Shown piece after piece: positions 10,043-23,483 of a stretch of 64,000 nucleotides of DNA. The position numbers and the translations under genes are program-made. Origin of the DNA: Trileptium ribeirensis (Eukaryota > Nematoda > Enoplea > Enoplida > Thoracostomopsidae); the NCBI GenBank assembly GCA_030248225.1, contig JASANE010005042.1, positions 33,285 to 97,284 on the forward strand, in the 5' to 3' direction. Each line of letters opens with the position of its first letter. The first letter of the stretch is position 1. A model generated the notes under the pieces. That model searched no databases and was not told where the DNA came from. It saw only the letters and a program-made list of their open reading frames with translations.

Positions 10043-13000
10043 AGTCTGTCAAACATTGCACGATACACCAATGAATTCGGGCATGAAAGGGATAAAATTT
10101 TGTAAATAGTATTGAAGTAGCGTTTACTGCTGCCGTTAATGTATTGCTTGTGTTATTTGCTCTCCAAGGCTTGATTCCTTTATTAGTTTTCTGCTAAATT
10201 GGAGCTCGTACATACACTAAGCCCAAGTTGAGGAGTTTTTTCTCCGCTATGAACCCCTCTGACTGACGAAAGTTGTTATTAACAAATGGATATGAGTTTT
10301 CCTAAATTCCTGTCTTTCGTTTCTTCATATTCGTGCCCGTACGCATTATTAATTGATGCTCTCACGAGCTTGTACAATTATTCGGCGAAAAACGTTGATA
10401 CTGATGTTATTGAACATTTCACAAAACAATTTTGAATTACTATATTTTGACGTGCAATGGCTGTATACGATGACTACTATTTTGCGGTTGTGTCCATCAG
10501 TTTTGAATATAGCAAGCGTGCCCAAAAGTTACATTATATATAGCATGTCACGGTCTACAGATGCTGCTATGTATCATCATTAGGACGCTAGTCATAACAT
10601 CTCGATATTATGGGCAATTAGAGCTTTATGGACGCTAGTAGCTCACCGTATAGACACTGTGTTGAACAAAGGATTCGCGGAGCGTTTATGTTAACTTAAT
10701 CGATGCTTCAACCTGACCCTGGTATTAATATAGTACAGAATGCCTATTGTGTAATTTTTACCATAGTGGTGCTAGAAACATGTGTGGTCATGCCATCATA
10801 CACACGAAAATTGAAAATTCCACAGCACAGATGAACCTTGACATATTTATTAAGAAAGTTGCCGGTAACAAATCTCAGTGCGTAACAGCGACAGAGTAAA
10901 CAAATGTGAAATTTGCATTATGTACCGATGCGTTTACGTTACATATACAATTTGGTGTCATAAACGGAAAACAACGATGTGTTAGCACAAACTGGACATG
11001 AAAACATTTTGCGGGTAACGGGTAACTAGACACTAACCCGTTTCAGACCCCGGTTTGTATTTATATTAAAGATCACCAACAATGTAAATGTGCTTAGAGT
11101 ACTTTTAGAGAATCAGTATTTGTAATTTTACAATGCATCAAGCTACCCGACTATTTACGAATGAGCAAAAATCTATCCATTACTTGATGGCCAGGTTAGC
11201 TATGTCGGTAGCCGATGGTGAGACTCGTCGACGTTTGTTTGTTTGATACTGTAAATTTTGAAATACTTTGTCAACTAAAGCTAATTATAAATTCTAGTTT
11301 GTGTTGGTTTAATAAATAAATTTACATCATTATGGTAAAAAGTTTGGGTTTGCCTAAACTTCGGATTAGAGATGTTACCCAGCCTAGTCAATATTGGTTG
11401 TGCTTAGCAGATAGAAATGATTTGAATGACAACATGTTACATTTTGAATTTTGGTTGGCGTAAACCATTTTTGCTCGCAAGATAGTCAGGTAAGTTCGAC
11501 GAATTCCCTATTTTACAAATCGTAATTCCCAAATTTTCGTGTTCTCGACTCTCAAACTTCCAATTCCAATATTACTGATTTCCAAATTCTCGATTCCCAT
11601 TACCACATTTCTGATTTTAAGAATTTCCTATTTCCAAGGTTCCCACTCCAAAATATCCTGTATTTCATTTTCCCAGTTTCTATAGGTGAAGTGCTTGGCT
11701 CTTCCCTTCACCAGTTCCATTATTATCACTTTTAATATCTTGGGGCATGTGTTTGTATGTAAATGTTTTACTTCAACAGACAGGTTTTTGAGAAGCCCCT
11801 ATCTTTGAGCAATGTTAAATATCCCAAGCCAGCGTCAACCCACAATTTGAATGGCAGTCGGTCAATGGCAATGAGTCCAGGCAATGTTTTCGCTGAAATA
11901 CAATAACCCTACCTCCGAAAGCATGAATTTGCAACGGATCAGCGGCGTCAGGGCAATGAATTATGTGTCATGTGGTATCTTCGCCTTTATAATGTAATGA
12001 CCATGTGTGTCTTAATATACAGCAGCCATTAACTTTTTGACCAATAAAAACAGCTGAAATGTTCCCATAGCTAAAGTTTAACATAATGTTTAAAACTCAG
12101 GGGTAGCGCAAGCTCTTCAAAAGTGGAGGTTCGGGCAAAGAGTGTGGATGCTGGTCGTTTACTTTGTTATATCCTCATCAATTAAACCTTTCACATCTGT
12201 CAGTAAAATGTGAAATTGGCCGGCTCCCCCCTCTTGCAACGCTCCTGTTTAACACTGCATAAAATCTATACCGAACATGGTGGCTAGGACAACGTACTGC
12301 AGCCCTCTTGAACACCAAATAACCTGTGTTTTGTACGGGCGGAGATCTATTTGCTAGTTTTTAAGGCGTACCAAAATTCTGTCGTGCGTGTTAAAACCTA
12401 AATAATAGACCTTTTGACTGATAAATAGATTACCCGAGAAGCAGGCAATTTTATTTTCCGAAAGGCAAAAATTTTGTTTCTTTCATTCATATTATTTTTA
12501 TCTCTCCGCTCGCTCAGCAAGCTTTTGTTTTGAGCATCATTGTTCTGCGATCGTTATAAGATATTTTGTTTTTATTGCTATTTTTACAACAGTCGCTTGG
12601 GTTTCGGGACAAAGAACTCTGAGGCGTACGTAAAGGCTACGCAATGACATTCTTGATACGATATGCCCTACTGCTAGTCTACCTAAACTCACTCTTATTT
12701 AAATCATTAGCTGCCACCGCCACCCACTTCATAAATCCTTTGCTGGAGACATTTTACGAGTGGAATGAGAATTTTCAATTTTGGCTCTGCAGGGGGTTTG
12801 AGGAGGTCCTGTCTGTCTGTGTGTGTCTGTCGCACCTGGATCGCGATGACGGTTTGGCGGATTTTGATGCAAGATAGCTCTTTCGAACTGCAATGGTCGG
12901 TTTAGATGTAGTGATGGAGCCCGATTTTTGAATTTTTTTTCCCGTGGGAAAAGTTATGGGGCAAAATGACGTCATTTTGGCCCATTTTTCGGGTACCCCC

Positions 13001-14033
13001 TCCAGTTTTGGCGACTTTTCTCAATAAGTCAACGAGGTATCCGCAAACTAATAGGCCTATTCCATGTAGCTTTACCAGGTTCTTTCCAATGATATATAAC
13101 AAGTTTTTCAACTACTTCCCAATTTTTCAACTACTTCCCAATCCCAATAAGCTTATAGTTTCGCCAAATTTCATATTTGGTGAAAAGACGTGGGAAATGC
13201 ACCTAAATGTGTGTTTTTTGTTGCTTTTAGTGTCTTATATGGGGTTTTCTGGGCCAACAAGCTCATTGCGAGTGTCAAAAATATTGTGTGGCAAATATTT
13301 TTCACACTTCTGCTTCATACTTGGTATGAAAAATGAGATTTTTCTCAAGTGTGGGGTTGAATTCTTTAACGTTTTTTTCACGATCAATTTAGGGTTTTAT
13401 TGAATTATTAAATTGTTAGTTCATTGTTTTTGTACTCGTTGTATGATGTTTTGTCTACTGCATACGTTGGCTATCAAAAGAGGCCGGCGTAACTATGACT
13501 CGTCATTCACGGATTATATAATGCTGCACCTGCGTACTGTGTGTATGCTTTGTTTGTGTGTGCTTTCTACAACAGACTTCGGGGGATTATTCTCACCACT
13601 CGAATTCTGGCTCGCAAGTGAGATTCACTAGTTGCTAACCCCAAACAGTCGGAAGGGTTGGTTACTCATTGTTGTTTTTTCACGGTTTCGGCTTAATAAT
13701 GAATACATTGCTAATATTATGTTATGTGCATCTGCACATGATCGGCTGGTGGCCTTCCCGTACAATAATAACATATATACTTGTAACATAGTTTCTATAT
13801 TTAAAGTCGTGCATAATAACCTTTGAACGCACGGCCTTCAATATTACAAGCCAGTAGTAGCACAGACAGCTATACTTCCCGTGTATCGGTAACTCGTTCA
13901 CAGTCGTGATATCGCACTCTTTTGAACTCGTTACAAACCTTGCGTACAACTATTTGAAACAACAAGTGCCTATGCTAAAACTATTTTACTTGTAGTTAAA
14001 AATAATAATGTTTATATATATAGTTTCCTTACA
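10043..14033. other. Intergenic repeat-like DNA
   Basis: No gene recognised. About 11500-11680 is a degenerate run of attccc/gattcc words. About 12800-13400 begins with ctgtctgtctgtgtgtgtctgt and continues through a long open, TE-like block, including two adjacent copies of a 21-base word (tttttcaactacttcccaat plus c) near 13105-13145. An open frame at 12644-12877 starts with an ATG and a hydrophobic N-terminus but overlaps this block, and I do not call it a gene. Confidence 0.4.
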
Positions 14034-14086
14034 GCATCACTATAAAACTTCGCAAATATCAAGATAAACATTTAGCTGTAATAAAT

Positions 14087-14294
14087 ATGAACGGTATTAA
14101 TAACGATCAAAGTGTTTCTATTTCTGGAAAGTCTAAAGCAGCAAACAAAAACGTCTCAGTCTCAAGGCAAAAGTCATTCTATGAAGTGATCAAAGTAACC
14201 GAAATTCATGGACCATTTCGCAAAGCTGTGCCGAAAATGCCGATAGTTATCGCAGTTCTGTGTGCCATTCTCAACGTAATAGTGCCTGGATCTG
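14087..14294 (+). CDS. Stum/SPEC3-like first coding exon
   Basis: The ATG at 14087 follows a taaataa spacer and a possible 5' UTR acceptor (ttccttacag ending 14034). The exon encodes about 69 residues. The first 40 are polar and Ser/Lys-rich (SVSISGKSKAANKN region). They are followed by HGPFRKAVPKMPIVIAVLCA and the start of the first membrane hairpin, ending ...VIVPGSG at a GTGAGT donor (14295). The KAVPKMP and LN..VPG motifs are the Stum/SPEC3 signature. The first Met could be extended by an upstream exon. Confidence 0.87.
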
Positions 14295-17200
14295 GTGAGT
14301 GTATCGTCATATTTTTGATCATCATAAACGGAGATAAATTACTGATGATTTTCTATAGAAGATTAGAGACGTGCAAGTCAATGCAGGAATGCAGTACGCT
14401 GTATAAAAAGGAAGGCACGAAGTTCATTGCTCTATGAACATCGCAGTGCGGTCAGTGCCAGCATTATTTCAATTAAAATTTGTCTTGCCAGTTGAGCAAA
14501 ACTGTCGACGCCACATACTCCATAATTTATTCAGCTTATGTTTAAAGTTTAGCCAAATTAGCAAAACACTCCTAAAAGTGCATAAATTATTTGAAAAATG
14601 TGACCTAATTACGCATCATTAGATGTGCCGCTAGACTATAAAGTGTGCCAAATGTGAACCATGCCATATAGTGCACCATGTTTTTATTACTGTTTTACTG
14701 CGTTATTTATATTGAAGATCGATTCAATCATATTACACATCATCGTTAAGCCCTCATTTCTGTCTACATAACTGTTGCATTGCCTCGAATGAATTTCCTG
14801 GCTGCATTGGTCGCTGTTCTCCCGCACCTAATTTCTTGGTGTGATTGCGAGTAATTTTAAAAAAATTTATGTTTGGAATATTTCGTTTCTCTTTTCGGCG
14901 TATACTTTCAAACACTTTTATATCAAAATAATCCTTGTGATATCAGCAATAAAATTATGTTTTTCCACTTTAGGTACATAACACTATTATTATTATATTA
15001 TGGTTTGTATTATAAATGCACCGCAATTTGAACCAAAATTGTTTAATCTGAACTAAATTATTTTTCTTAATTGTGAACCATTGTCCTAATGTGCTCCATC
15101 ACTTTATATTAATTATACTTTATAACTAAAATATATACTTAGAAACTTTGAATGAAAAGTTAGATAGGTGGACTATCGGCATATCACACAAATATACGTA
15201 ACATATGAATTTCGGTAAAAGTTAAGAATGGCGACGCACATTGTTGATATTGTCTATATTTGGAAAACAGTAACTCAGAACTCTGAGTTTTTTATAAATA
15301 ATAGGTGTTAGTTATTGAAATTCATTCAATAATAATCAATATGTTTAGTTTAATGCGCGATTTCACGTAAGGTGACGCCACCAACGATCCAATTGTGCCG
15401 ACATGATTAGATAGCGCTTTTGGCTCAATGAAAATTCAGTGTAAAAATGTTCGTGAACACACTAGTGGGCGATTAAAATCATGTTCTGTTCGAGAAAATT
15501 CTTGGAAAATTACAAAATGTGTTGATTTGCCGAATTTCCTCTAAGCTACTTTTGTTCGTGAACCTTTCATTATTTAGAGACGTAGTAACGTGCTAGTCGT
15601 GATGACCTAGACATTGTAGTGACCAAGCGTGACCCAATTACTTTAGTTACCCAGTGATTAGGTCACCTTATTGTCAATGCATAATAATTCTGCAAAGCAC
15701 AAAAGAAGCGGTATTGAAAAACTGTATGTCAACCAAATGCCACTGTTTGACGATCCGCGATTGTAGATCAATTAAAATAGCGTTTTCTATGATGCCAAAA
15801 CTACAGCCCAGGACAAAAACAAATGTTGAATCGACATGTAAACCATTATGTTCTAAGTTCTTTTGTTCGTTTGAAGTAGTTTCTTACCCGGAATTGCAAG
15901 CTGCTTGGGTCTACATGACATAAAACTTGTCACAAAAGCGCACTGCTTGGCGTTCATGGCTGTAAGCCCTCATTTCACAGCTGTATGGCATGGACCTATG
16001 CCACAGCAAGGCCCATTTATCAACCGACTACAGTTCCTTATGACGAATATACAAAAGCCTTAGCGCGGATTTTGGTTTACAAGAACTCGAGTTTCCTCGG
16101 TAACTCTGGATAGTCATAAGACAACAGTTTTAATGAAAATTGGAACATCGACAAAGGTCTTTTGAATATTCGCCTGGAACTTTTTTCAAAGTCTGATTTC
16201 TGGCAGTTGGTTTTCACTTTACCCGTTTTTGATGAACAAAACACGAACCAAATCCAGCGCATATTCTGTAATAAAGATATTTGTTGTGATATCGGTTATT
16301 ACAAAATAGGATGGTTGGTGGGATCACCTTAAGTTTACTGTTGTGTAAGTATGTTCATGTCAGGATTGATGAAATCGATGTATATATATCCGAAGAAATC
16401 TAGCTAGAAAACCTTTCATCACATGCAGCGTTTTATTAACAAAGTCCGTTTCGCTACGTAAACATGGCGAATCCACGCCTTCACTGAAACGCGACTTCAA
16501 AGAAACATAAACGTGATTTGAGAAACATTATTCTGCTTTCAGTCCAGTCCATCTTGCCTTTCACCATAATTTAACTGCAAACACTACATATACTTCTATA
16601 CTTCTAGTGGTGCACTTCAAAATGATACTGCTTCACACTAGAGCAACATTTAGTTCACATTAAGACATCAGACCTAATTTGCACCAGAACCGAGTTTCTG
16701 GTTTTTAATACGCTGCCAACGACACATTTTATTAAGAAAATTATCCAAACCTGAAACTTATGCTAACACTAGATTTGGAAATATGTCAGTAAAATTTGAT
16801 TCTACACAATAAAGTTGTTTTTGTGATATGGTTGTTTTAAAATTTTGTGATATGATTGTTTTACAAACGCTGTAGATTTAGCAATATTGTGTTTCACTTC
16901 AGCAACGCATATTATAGTTCCGCTCGTCAATATTTGTGAAAATACGTAGTCTCGACTTTGGCATGTAAACTCATTGTTTACCAGTTCACATCAACAGAAT
17001 AAACTACATATTCAAGGACTTCGATCACCTTTTCTTAGTGCCATGTTAATGTGTCTTAGTGTCCTATTCTATAATGATTTTACATGTTAGGTGCATCGTT
17101 TTTTGTTAGGAGAAAAAATGACTCCAAACGTAATAATTCAGATGACGGCGAAGTTGAACACACAACTTCTGGACTAATAGGACGGGCAGCGCGCTAGACT

Positions 17201-19754
17201 ACTCAACCCCGTTTTAACAAACGTGTCCAGCATTACATTGCGGATCGTTTGAACTGTTGTGTGAGTTTCCCCACAGAGGTTTGAAATGCTGCAGATATTC
17301 TAGTCTTAATAATTTAGAGGGGGTAGAAAGTAATTAACAGCAATAAATCGGACCAACGTGGCAGAAATGAAACACGAATAGCTAGCTCCCCAAATTTCGC
17401 GGTTGGCACCTGTAAAAACGTTACAATACCACTGCACTGCACTTTTGGAATGACGATTTGGATCACTCCTTATATGCTAGCCCACTGGTCTTTGTAGTTT
17501 GTTCAACCCCTGAAAAAGGCAAAATCATTTCTGCAGTAGTTGTCTAGTTTACTCAAAGGTTATGTAGCACTCAAGGAACATTTAATGGTTACTATCGCCT
17601 AGGGTTAACACAACGATAAAATTTGGTTTTTTATCCAATATGTAATACACGGATTCAGCCGATGCATGTCTATTTTTGTTTGCCACTCAACTATTATAAA
17701 AAAATTTAGCGCATTCGGTAAAACCATTCCCAAAACTGCTGAAAGCAGAAGCAAGATCAGAGCATATTTCGGGTTAAAATGTGTTGCTCTTTTCCAGATG
17801 TTTCAGGCTTGAAGTTATGAGTTATAATTAATAGGATATACTTAGTTGCGTGGAAATTGATCTATCTTCATCTAAGTCGTTGACTAGCAACAAATGATAA
17901 CAATGAAAGTACGCTGATAATAATGAGTCAGCGCTGATTCAGCAAATGCTTAGAATATTATATATGCAGAATCTGCAACGGTGCAGTAGAAAAATATGAA
18001 ATTCATGTGTCCCAGAATTGTGTATTCCCAACTAACGTTTGGTATTTAATGCACTAATTACGTAAACAACACGTATTTTTTCATTAAATCCCCAAATATC
18101 TAGATATCGTTTTGCAATATAAAGAACCATAAATATAGGTTTATCGTCTGTCCCTCAGGACGTGGCCAGGGTCGTCTCTATGGAGTTTTAGACCTTTTTT
18201 CAGCCGCTTACAGGTTTGATCATTAGTTCGTCAGACAAAAATGTTGAATCCCGACAAAGAAAATTCTTCTAGAGATTACTTATTGAAACGGAGCCAGCGA
18301 AGCGAGCAGAGTTTCTACTCAGGGCGCTAGCGGGAAAATGGTGAAAATTTCTTTTTTGTCTGTCGCTGTCATTCATAACTAATTTTTGGATAGACGGATT
18401 GTGACAGAATATTTTGTTCAACAGCAAAAGTGATAAAGATGTGTCCTTTAGTTGAACGCGAACAGCTACGACCCCATCTACCGGGCCAAAATGCCAAAAA
18501 TAGATTTTGTATGGGTTCGTTGCTGGTTCTTTGCGTTCTGGCCATACGGGTACCAGTCTTTCGCAGCCCATATTTCGCGACAGAGATTTTGTCAAAAAAT
18601 GGAGATCACCACGCAGGATCTACAGCTTTGATAACTATGGTTTTCTGTGAGACCAGTACCTGGGCCGCGGCGGGTCTCAATATGATTCATCGACATTTTT
18701 GCCAGAAATAGCTATTTTCCAAATTTCGCCCTGTTGTTGCTTGTTTTACCTTGCAATGAGTGGGTATTAGGTTATCAAGCACGCTTTACACGATGGTTTT
18801 ACTATCTAGGGTCAAACTTGACTATATTAAATCTCTCCTTGGGGTTTCAATTGTTTTCGATCGACGAGCCCGATTTCCAAAATGTAGTGCGTTTTCATTT
18901 GTCTGATTATGTATTGCGTGCAGGGTATCAAGAATGGTCTATATCATTGCTTAAGAATGAATATTATAATTTTGTTATCTAGTGTCCATCGTGCATATTT
19001 CATGACTTTTCATGGGTTCTCAAGTGGTTTAGGATCAATGAACCCTATTTCTAGAATATAGAATCTCTTCAAATGTTGGCTACGTATTACGTACAGGTCA
19101 TCAAGAATTGTCTATATATGTTTTCCGATAGGCTATGGTTAGGTTATCTAGAGAACAGCACAAATACTTGATTCGCTGCCAGTTGTTTTCGGTGGGTTTA
19201 CGGTCAAGAGGCTTTAGAATGGTATATTCATTCACCAAACACTGCCTGTTACAGATGATTTAACTATATATATAAAAAATGAAACAAAGCTCGCTCCGTT
19301 TCATTTTCGCTTGCGAGTTATTAGTGTAAACAAATATGTTAATTTCTGCTAAAATTGTTAAAACATGGATTCGTAAAATGGTATGTTTAACGAAACGCCT
19401 TATTTGAAACTGTATATTGCATACCTCTAATTTGTTAACGATATTTAGGTGACAGGTTTCCTAATCTTCAATGCAGAAGAGAGGATGGATGTATCCGACA
19501 TTCAGTTGGTCATATATAGCAGTTAAATACACATTTCCGAATAAATGTTTTATATTATATAGTCTACCCATGAATGACAGCGATAATATTAAATTTTATA
19601 TAACCAATTTCTTATAAGAATACAAGAATTTTGATTACATACATGATGAATTTTAAATGTGATAGTATCAAAATTTTTTGACCATTATGTATTCTGTAAC
19701 CAATTAAATAATTACACTTTTATGCACAGTACACCATTTATTATCGCTCTCAAG
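14295..19754 (+). other. Large intron of the Stum-like gene
   Basis: It holds no recognised exon. At 18280-18320 and 19285-19320 are short words related in inverted orientation (cggagccagcgaagcgagc and aaagctcgctccgtttc). Two diverged copies of a segment with ggttatcaag and tattgcgtgcagg...tatcaagaat-type words occur at about 18770-18960 and 19020-19130. These look like decayed repeats. Confidence 0.45.
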
Positions 19755-19928
19755 GTACGTTCATTTCGGCTTTCACTGTCTTTTGTTGCGGAACACACGA
19801 ATTCGACTCAACGATAAAAGCGTTTGCATTTAACATGTTGGCATCGTTTTTGCAACTAGTCACAACGGTGATTATTGTTGGAGTCGTATGGTCGATTTAC
19901 TGGGCTGTCCTGTTTGTTGTTCTCGCAC
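19755..19928 (+). CDS. Stum/SPEC3-like second coding exon
   Basis: The acceptor is tctcaag at 19748-19754 and the donor is GTGAGT at 19929. The exon continues the split Gly codon and reads TFISAFTVFCCGTHEF, then an interhelical segment (DSTIKAFAFNML) and two membrane stretches (ASFLQLVTTVIIVGVVW and SIYWAVLFVVLA). The TF.SAFTV.C and W.I.W motifs are typical of the family. It ends one base into a codon, so at least one further exon is needed for the C-terminus. Confidence 0.88.
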
Positions 19929-20097
19929 GTGAGTTAGTAATATTATTGATCCACATGAACGGGATTGTTTAATTTTATAAGCCAACGTCAAAACAATGAT
20001 TTTTAGATTGAGTTTATAAAGCAAACAAATCATTATATAAATGATATAATTATATAAGTGCAACAAAAACTAGTTTTGTGTAGGGTTTAATATCCAG

Positions 20098-20219
20098 CGA
20101 TAAGACCGTCATCGCGAGTGCAGCCCGGAAATCAGTTTACAGTAAGCAATGCAACAATTTATATACAAACGTGCAGTACCAAAAGTTATAGCTTAGTAAA
20201 ATTTCAGGCACCCAGATGA
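20098..20219 (+). CDS. Possible last exon of the Stum-like gene
   Basis: This is the nearest acceptor (tatccag, ending 20097) downstream that keeps the phase open. Joined to exon 2 it adds about 39 residues (PIRPSSRVQPGNQF...) and ends at TGA 20217-20219. The polar composition fits a cytosolic tail, but family tails are not conserved and an equally legal alternative starts at 21454 (six residues LDASDH, then stop). Chosen only by proximity; transcript data would decide. Confidence 0.25.
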
Positions 20220-21710
20220 GTGGGTTCTACGCCTTTCGGCTTATTAAAGGGTTCGATGGTATGTTTTCCTAAAAGATGCTTAGGTAAGGTTTTTGAGTAA
20301 GTGGACAGAACTGCTGTGTGGTTGGAGCGTTATTGAGGTTTTCATTCTAATGTGCACTTGGGAGAACATCAGGCTGTCTTATCTGTCACAAAAACTAGTA
20401 TACTTTTAGCATTTTTGTTGTAAATTTAGTAGGGAACGGCTGCGCTGATTTTAGGTAGTATAAATGGCAGGACTCTGTGTAAGGGCATAACACCTAGCTA
20501 AAACTCGCATCTCGTATTTATGTTTGGTTTGGTTCCAAACAAAATTCCTGCAGTCGTACCTGTAAACAGTGGAAAATGCATTCTTCGCTTCTTATCGGAT
20601 ACTAACGCAACTGTACTGTTCTTCTACCAACCGAACGCATGATACATTGATTATTATAGTAACTATTGGCAATATCACTGATTGCCATATTAGCTGTAAT
20701 ACTGTAACAGATATGTTTGTAGTCAGAATTTAGGTTATACCTGACTGGAGTGGTCATTCAAATGTTTCGTATAGACGTAATGAAAAATAGGTCCTAACCC
20801 ATGCATTGGAATTTGATCAGTTGTTATACACCATATTTAGTGATTTAATACAAAAAATAGCGAATGGGGCCATATGCTACACTCCCTGTTGAAATGGTAA
20901 ATAATCGGTAGGCAACCCGAACCCGGATAATGGTTTATAATATTTCAAGTTTTTAATTTTGATATTTCAAACTATGCTTAAGATCAGCATTTCAAACTAT
21001 AAACTATTTTTCAAAATTTTGATTTTGTGAGACATATCAATGGTATGGCCATGAACAACTGAGTATGGTTGCACTTGTTTTCAATTGTGACGCCAATTTT
21101 GTTGCTATCATCGCTTTGAATGAGTAGCAATTCATAATGTACATAAACATCCACTTGTATGTTTTTGGTTGAAAAGATTTTATGTGTTCTTATATAGATT
21201 TACAAATCTATTTTAGTTTCGAAGATTCCGAACGATACACCAATTGGGACCGTTAAATAAGACTGAAAAATTGTTATGAAATGGCTTGTACGACCGTGGA
21301 CTAATGAAATCATACTGATATTTCCTTGCGTTAATCTTGTTTTTACGTTCGTAAATTCTTTGCACAAGACCAGGTTTTGTATTCTTTGTGCTTCTGCATA
21401 AAATCCACATGGTTTTCTGCTTCGAAAAATTTAACTCGATGGTATATTTTCAGTTGACGCAAGTGATCATTGAGGAGGACTATGATATATACTACGTTAG
21501 TTGCTATTTTATTACTTACCAAGTTCGCAGTCTACTATTAATATTTCTTTATTTTGTTCGGAATTAGTTTTTGACATGAATTTCGCACTGTGGTCTGAGG
21601 CAGACATTCTCCAGCGAACTTACCACGCGTACAAAATGTAGCCGTTAATATTAACCATATGCATTTTTGTCAGCTGATTAACAATACCGGAAATTTCGCT
21701 GCTAATTCTT
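20220..21710. other. DNA downstream of the Stum-like gene
   Basis: AT-rich, no gene recognised. An acceptor-like cag at 21451-21453 precedes the alternative terminal exon described for the Stum-like gene. Confidence 0.35.
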
Positions 21711-22146
21711 ATTGTGAACATTTGTCATGGACATTGTGAACATTTGTCATGGACATTGTGAACATTTGTCATGGACATTGTGAACATTTGTCATGGACAT
21801 TGTGAACATTTGTCATGGACATTGTGAACATTTGTCATGGACATTGTGAACATTTGTCATGGACATTGTGAACATTTGTCATGGACATTGTGAACATTTG
21901 TCATGGACATTGTGAACATTTGTCATGGACATTGTGAACATTTGTCATGGACATTGTGAACATTTGTCATGGACATTGTGAACATTTGTCATGGACATTG
22001 TGAACATTTGTCATGGACATTGTGAACATTTGTCATGGACATTGTGAACATTTGTCATGGACATTGTGAACATTTGTCATGGACATTGTGAACATTTGTC
22101 ATGGACATTGTGAACATTTGTCATGGACATTGTGAACATTTGTCAT
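21711..22146 (+). repeat. 22-bp perfect tandem array, about 20 copies
   Basis: The unit is attgtgaacatttgtcat plus ggac (22 bases). It repeats about 19.8 times with no substitution that I can see, and ends tgtcat then ttgtaatta. The complete lack of divergence points to very recent expansion. It has no spacers and so is not a CRISPR array. Confidence 0.97.
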
Positions 22147-22482
22147 TTGTAATTAATGAAACAAACGAGACTTTCAGAGATATTATTTTAGTAATCATAC
22201 ATATAATCGTTGCAACTCAGGATAAATCAGTAAATAACTGTGGATGTTGAAATGCTTTACTACCGTTGGATTTACCCTAGGTAGTACAACCACTAATTTA
22301 CATAAAGTTTCTTTTATTATTCGGCTAATTGTACGGAAGTACAAAGTCAAAATATTTTAAGTAATCAACTAAAGTGATGTAAGGCAATGGATAGAAATAT
22401 TTATTTCAAGTTTTACCTTCACGTTGTCTCGAACGTTTTATTTTAATTGGAAATTGCATATAGACTATTTAAATGATCCGCA
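22147..22482. other. AT-rich spacer between repeat blocks
   Basis: No gene, repeat or RNA recognised in this stretch. Confidence 0.3.
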
Positions 22483-22550
22483 GGAAACGTGGCCGAGTGG
22501 TCCATCGCGTTGATCCGTTCTGGCAATAAAGAGGTTTGAACCGTGGTTCC
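22483..22550 (+). repeat. tRNA-like sequence (Ser/Leu type), pseudogene or SINE head
   Basis: It has the A box (GTGGCCGAGTGG) and a B box (GGTTTGAACC) at tRNA-like distance. Six of seven acceptor positions can pair between ggaaacg and tggttcc in one reading, but the T stem then pairs poorly. A decayed tRNA or SINE head is more likely than a working tRNA. Confidence 0.45.
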
Positions 22551-23483
22551 TTCCGCTTTTGAAGCAGTTTTTGTTCCAGCAAATATATACATGGGAGGAT
22601 GACGTTTAGATGCATAATAACAGTAATACAAGACGAAGTTTCCATGATTTGTCAAATATTTAGCCTCAGAATATGAATGCACAAAACATATTGTCCATTT
22701 TTGTATGAACTGGTGCTTCGATGGTGCTTTGGACTGTCTTAACTCAAGACGGATGACCTCAGCAAATTGCGTAATCGGTGAACTAACATCATACAATCAA
22801 TTTGTACTAGGCAAACCAAACATTGTTAAATATAGGATAAGTCGCAAAATGTTTCTTAAACTGTGAATACCCAACGCTTCCAGAGAAGCATCTAGTAAAT
22901 GCCGCGTATTTTATATCATTTGTATTTCATGTTGCTGTTGGTGCTTTCAATTTATGGTTTTCGATTAAAACTAACGTAAATCCGCCTTTGTGAAATTCGT
23001 TAGACTTAAGCGTAAAATACTACTCATTCAAACACTGCATATGTTAAAAAATAGTAAAATGTGATAAAATTTCTTTTAATCCTGTTACACCATTTTCGCT
23101 GTTCCGCCAATCTAATAAATTTACTAAAACCACGTCCACCATTGCTCAACGAATTTAGCAAATCGGAAAGCGCAAATCGCCTTTAAATATCAAAGCCGGA
23201 ATAGGGATATTCTTATTGAAAATGCTGTAGAAATGAAATGGTACTCAAATAGCACTTTTTCTTACTAGGAAGGTCTTAGAATAAAATTTTGGAATTTAGT
23301 GAAAAATTAATACAAATTTCCACTCTGCCAAAAATATATTTGGCTACTGAATTCGAAATTATTTAAGATAGCCACCCAATTTTTATAAATAGTTTTTGAT
23401 TAACTCAAGTATTAAGAGTTCAACTACACCGATGGTGTAAATGAAAAATGTTTACCCCATTCCCTAAAGGAGGTTGCAATAAT
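22551..23483. other. AT-rich spacer before the 151-bp minisatellite
   Basis: No gene recognised. A minus-strand open frame (22443-22796) overlaps the tRNA-like sequence and has no family motif. Confidence 0.3.

Larger units (their letters stand above)
14087..19928 (+). other. Stum/SPEC3-family membrane protein gene (2 clear exons)
   Basis: Gene model: exons 14087-14294 and 19755-19928, phase 1 to phase 1, split by a 5460-base intron at a Gly codon (G|GT). The joined protein has a short charged N-terminal region, then FRKAVPKMPIVIAVLCAILN and VIVPGSGTFISAFTV, then a Cys-Cys pair and a second hydrophobic pair ending VVWSIYWAVLFVVLA. This is the order seen in Stum (mechanosensory transduction mediator) and sea-urchin SPEC3 proteins: R.A.P.MP...A..C..LN...PG.GTF.SAFTV.C, then ...W..N...A.LQ..T...(I/V)GW..SI.WG. 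Stum is needed for touch and proprioception in Drosophila; here that role is inferred only. The length to this point (about 127 residues) fits the short members such as human STUM (about 141). Confidence 0.88.

Noticed and set aside
12644..12877. ATG frame with hydrophobic N-terminus
   Set aside because: It runs into a ctgtctgt simple repeat and a TE-like block, with no motif or partner exon.
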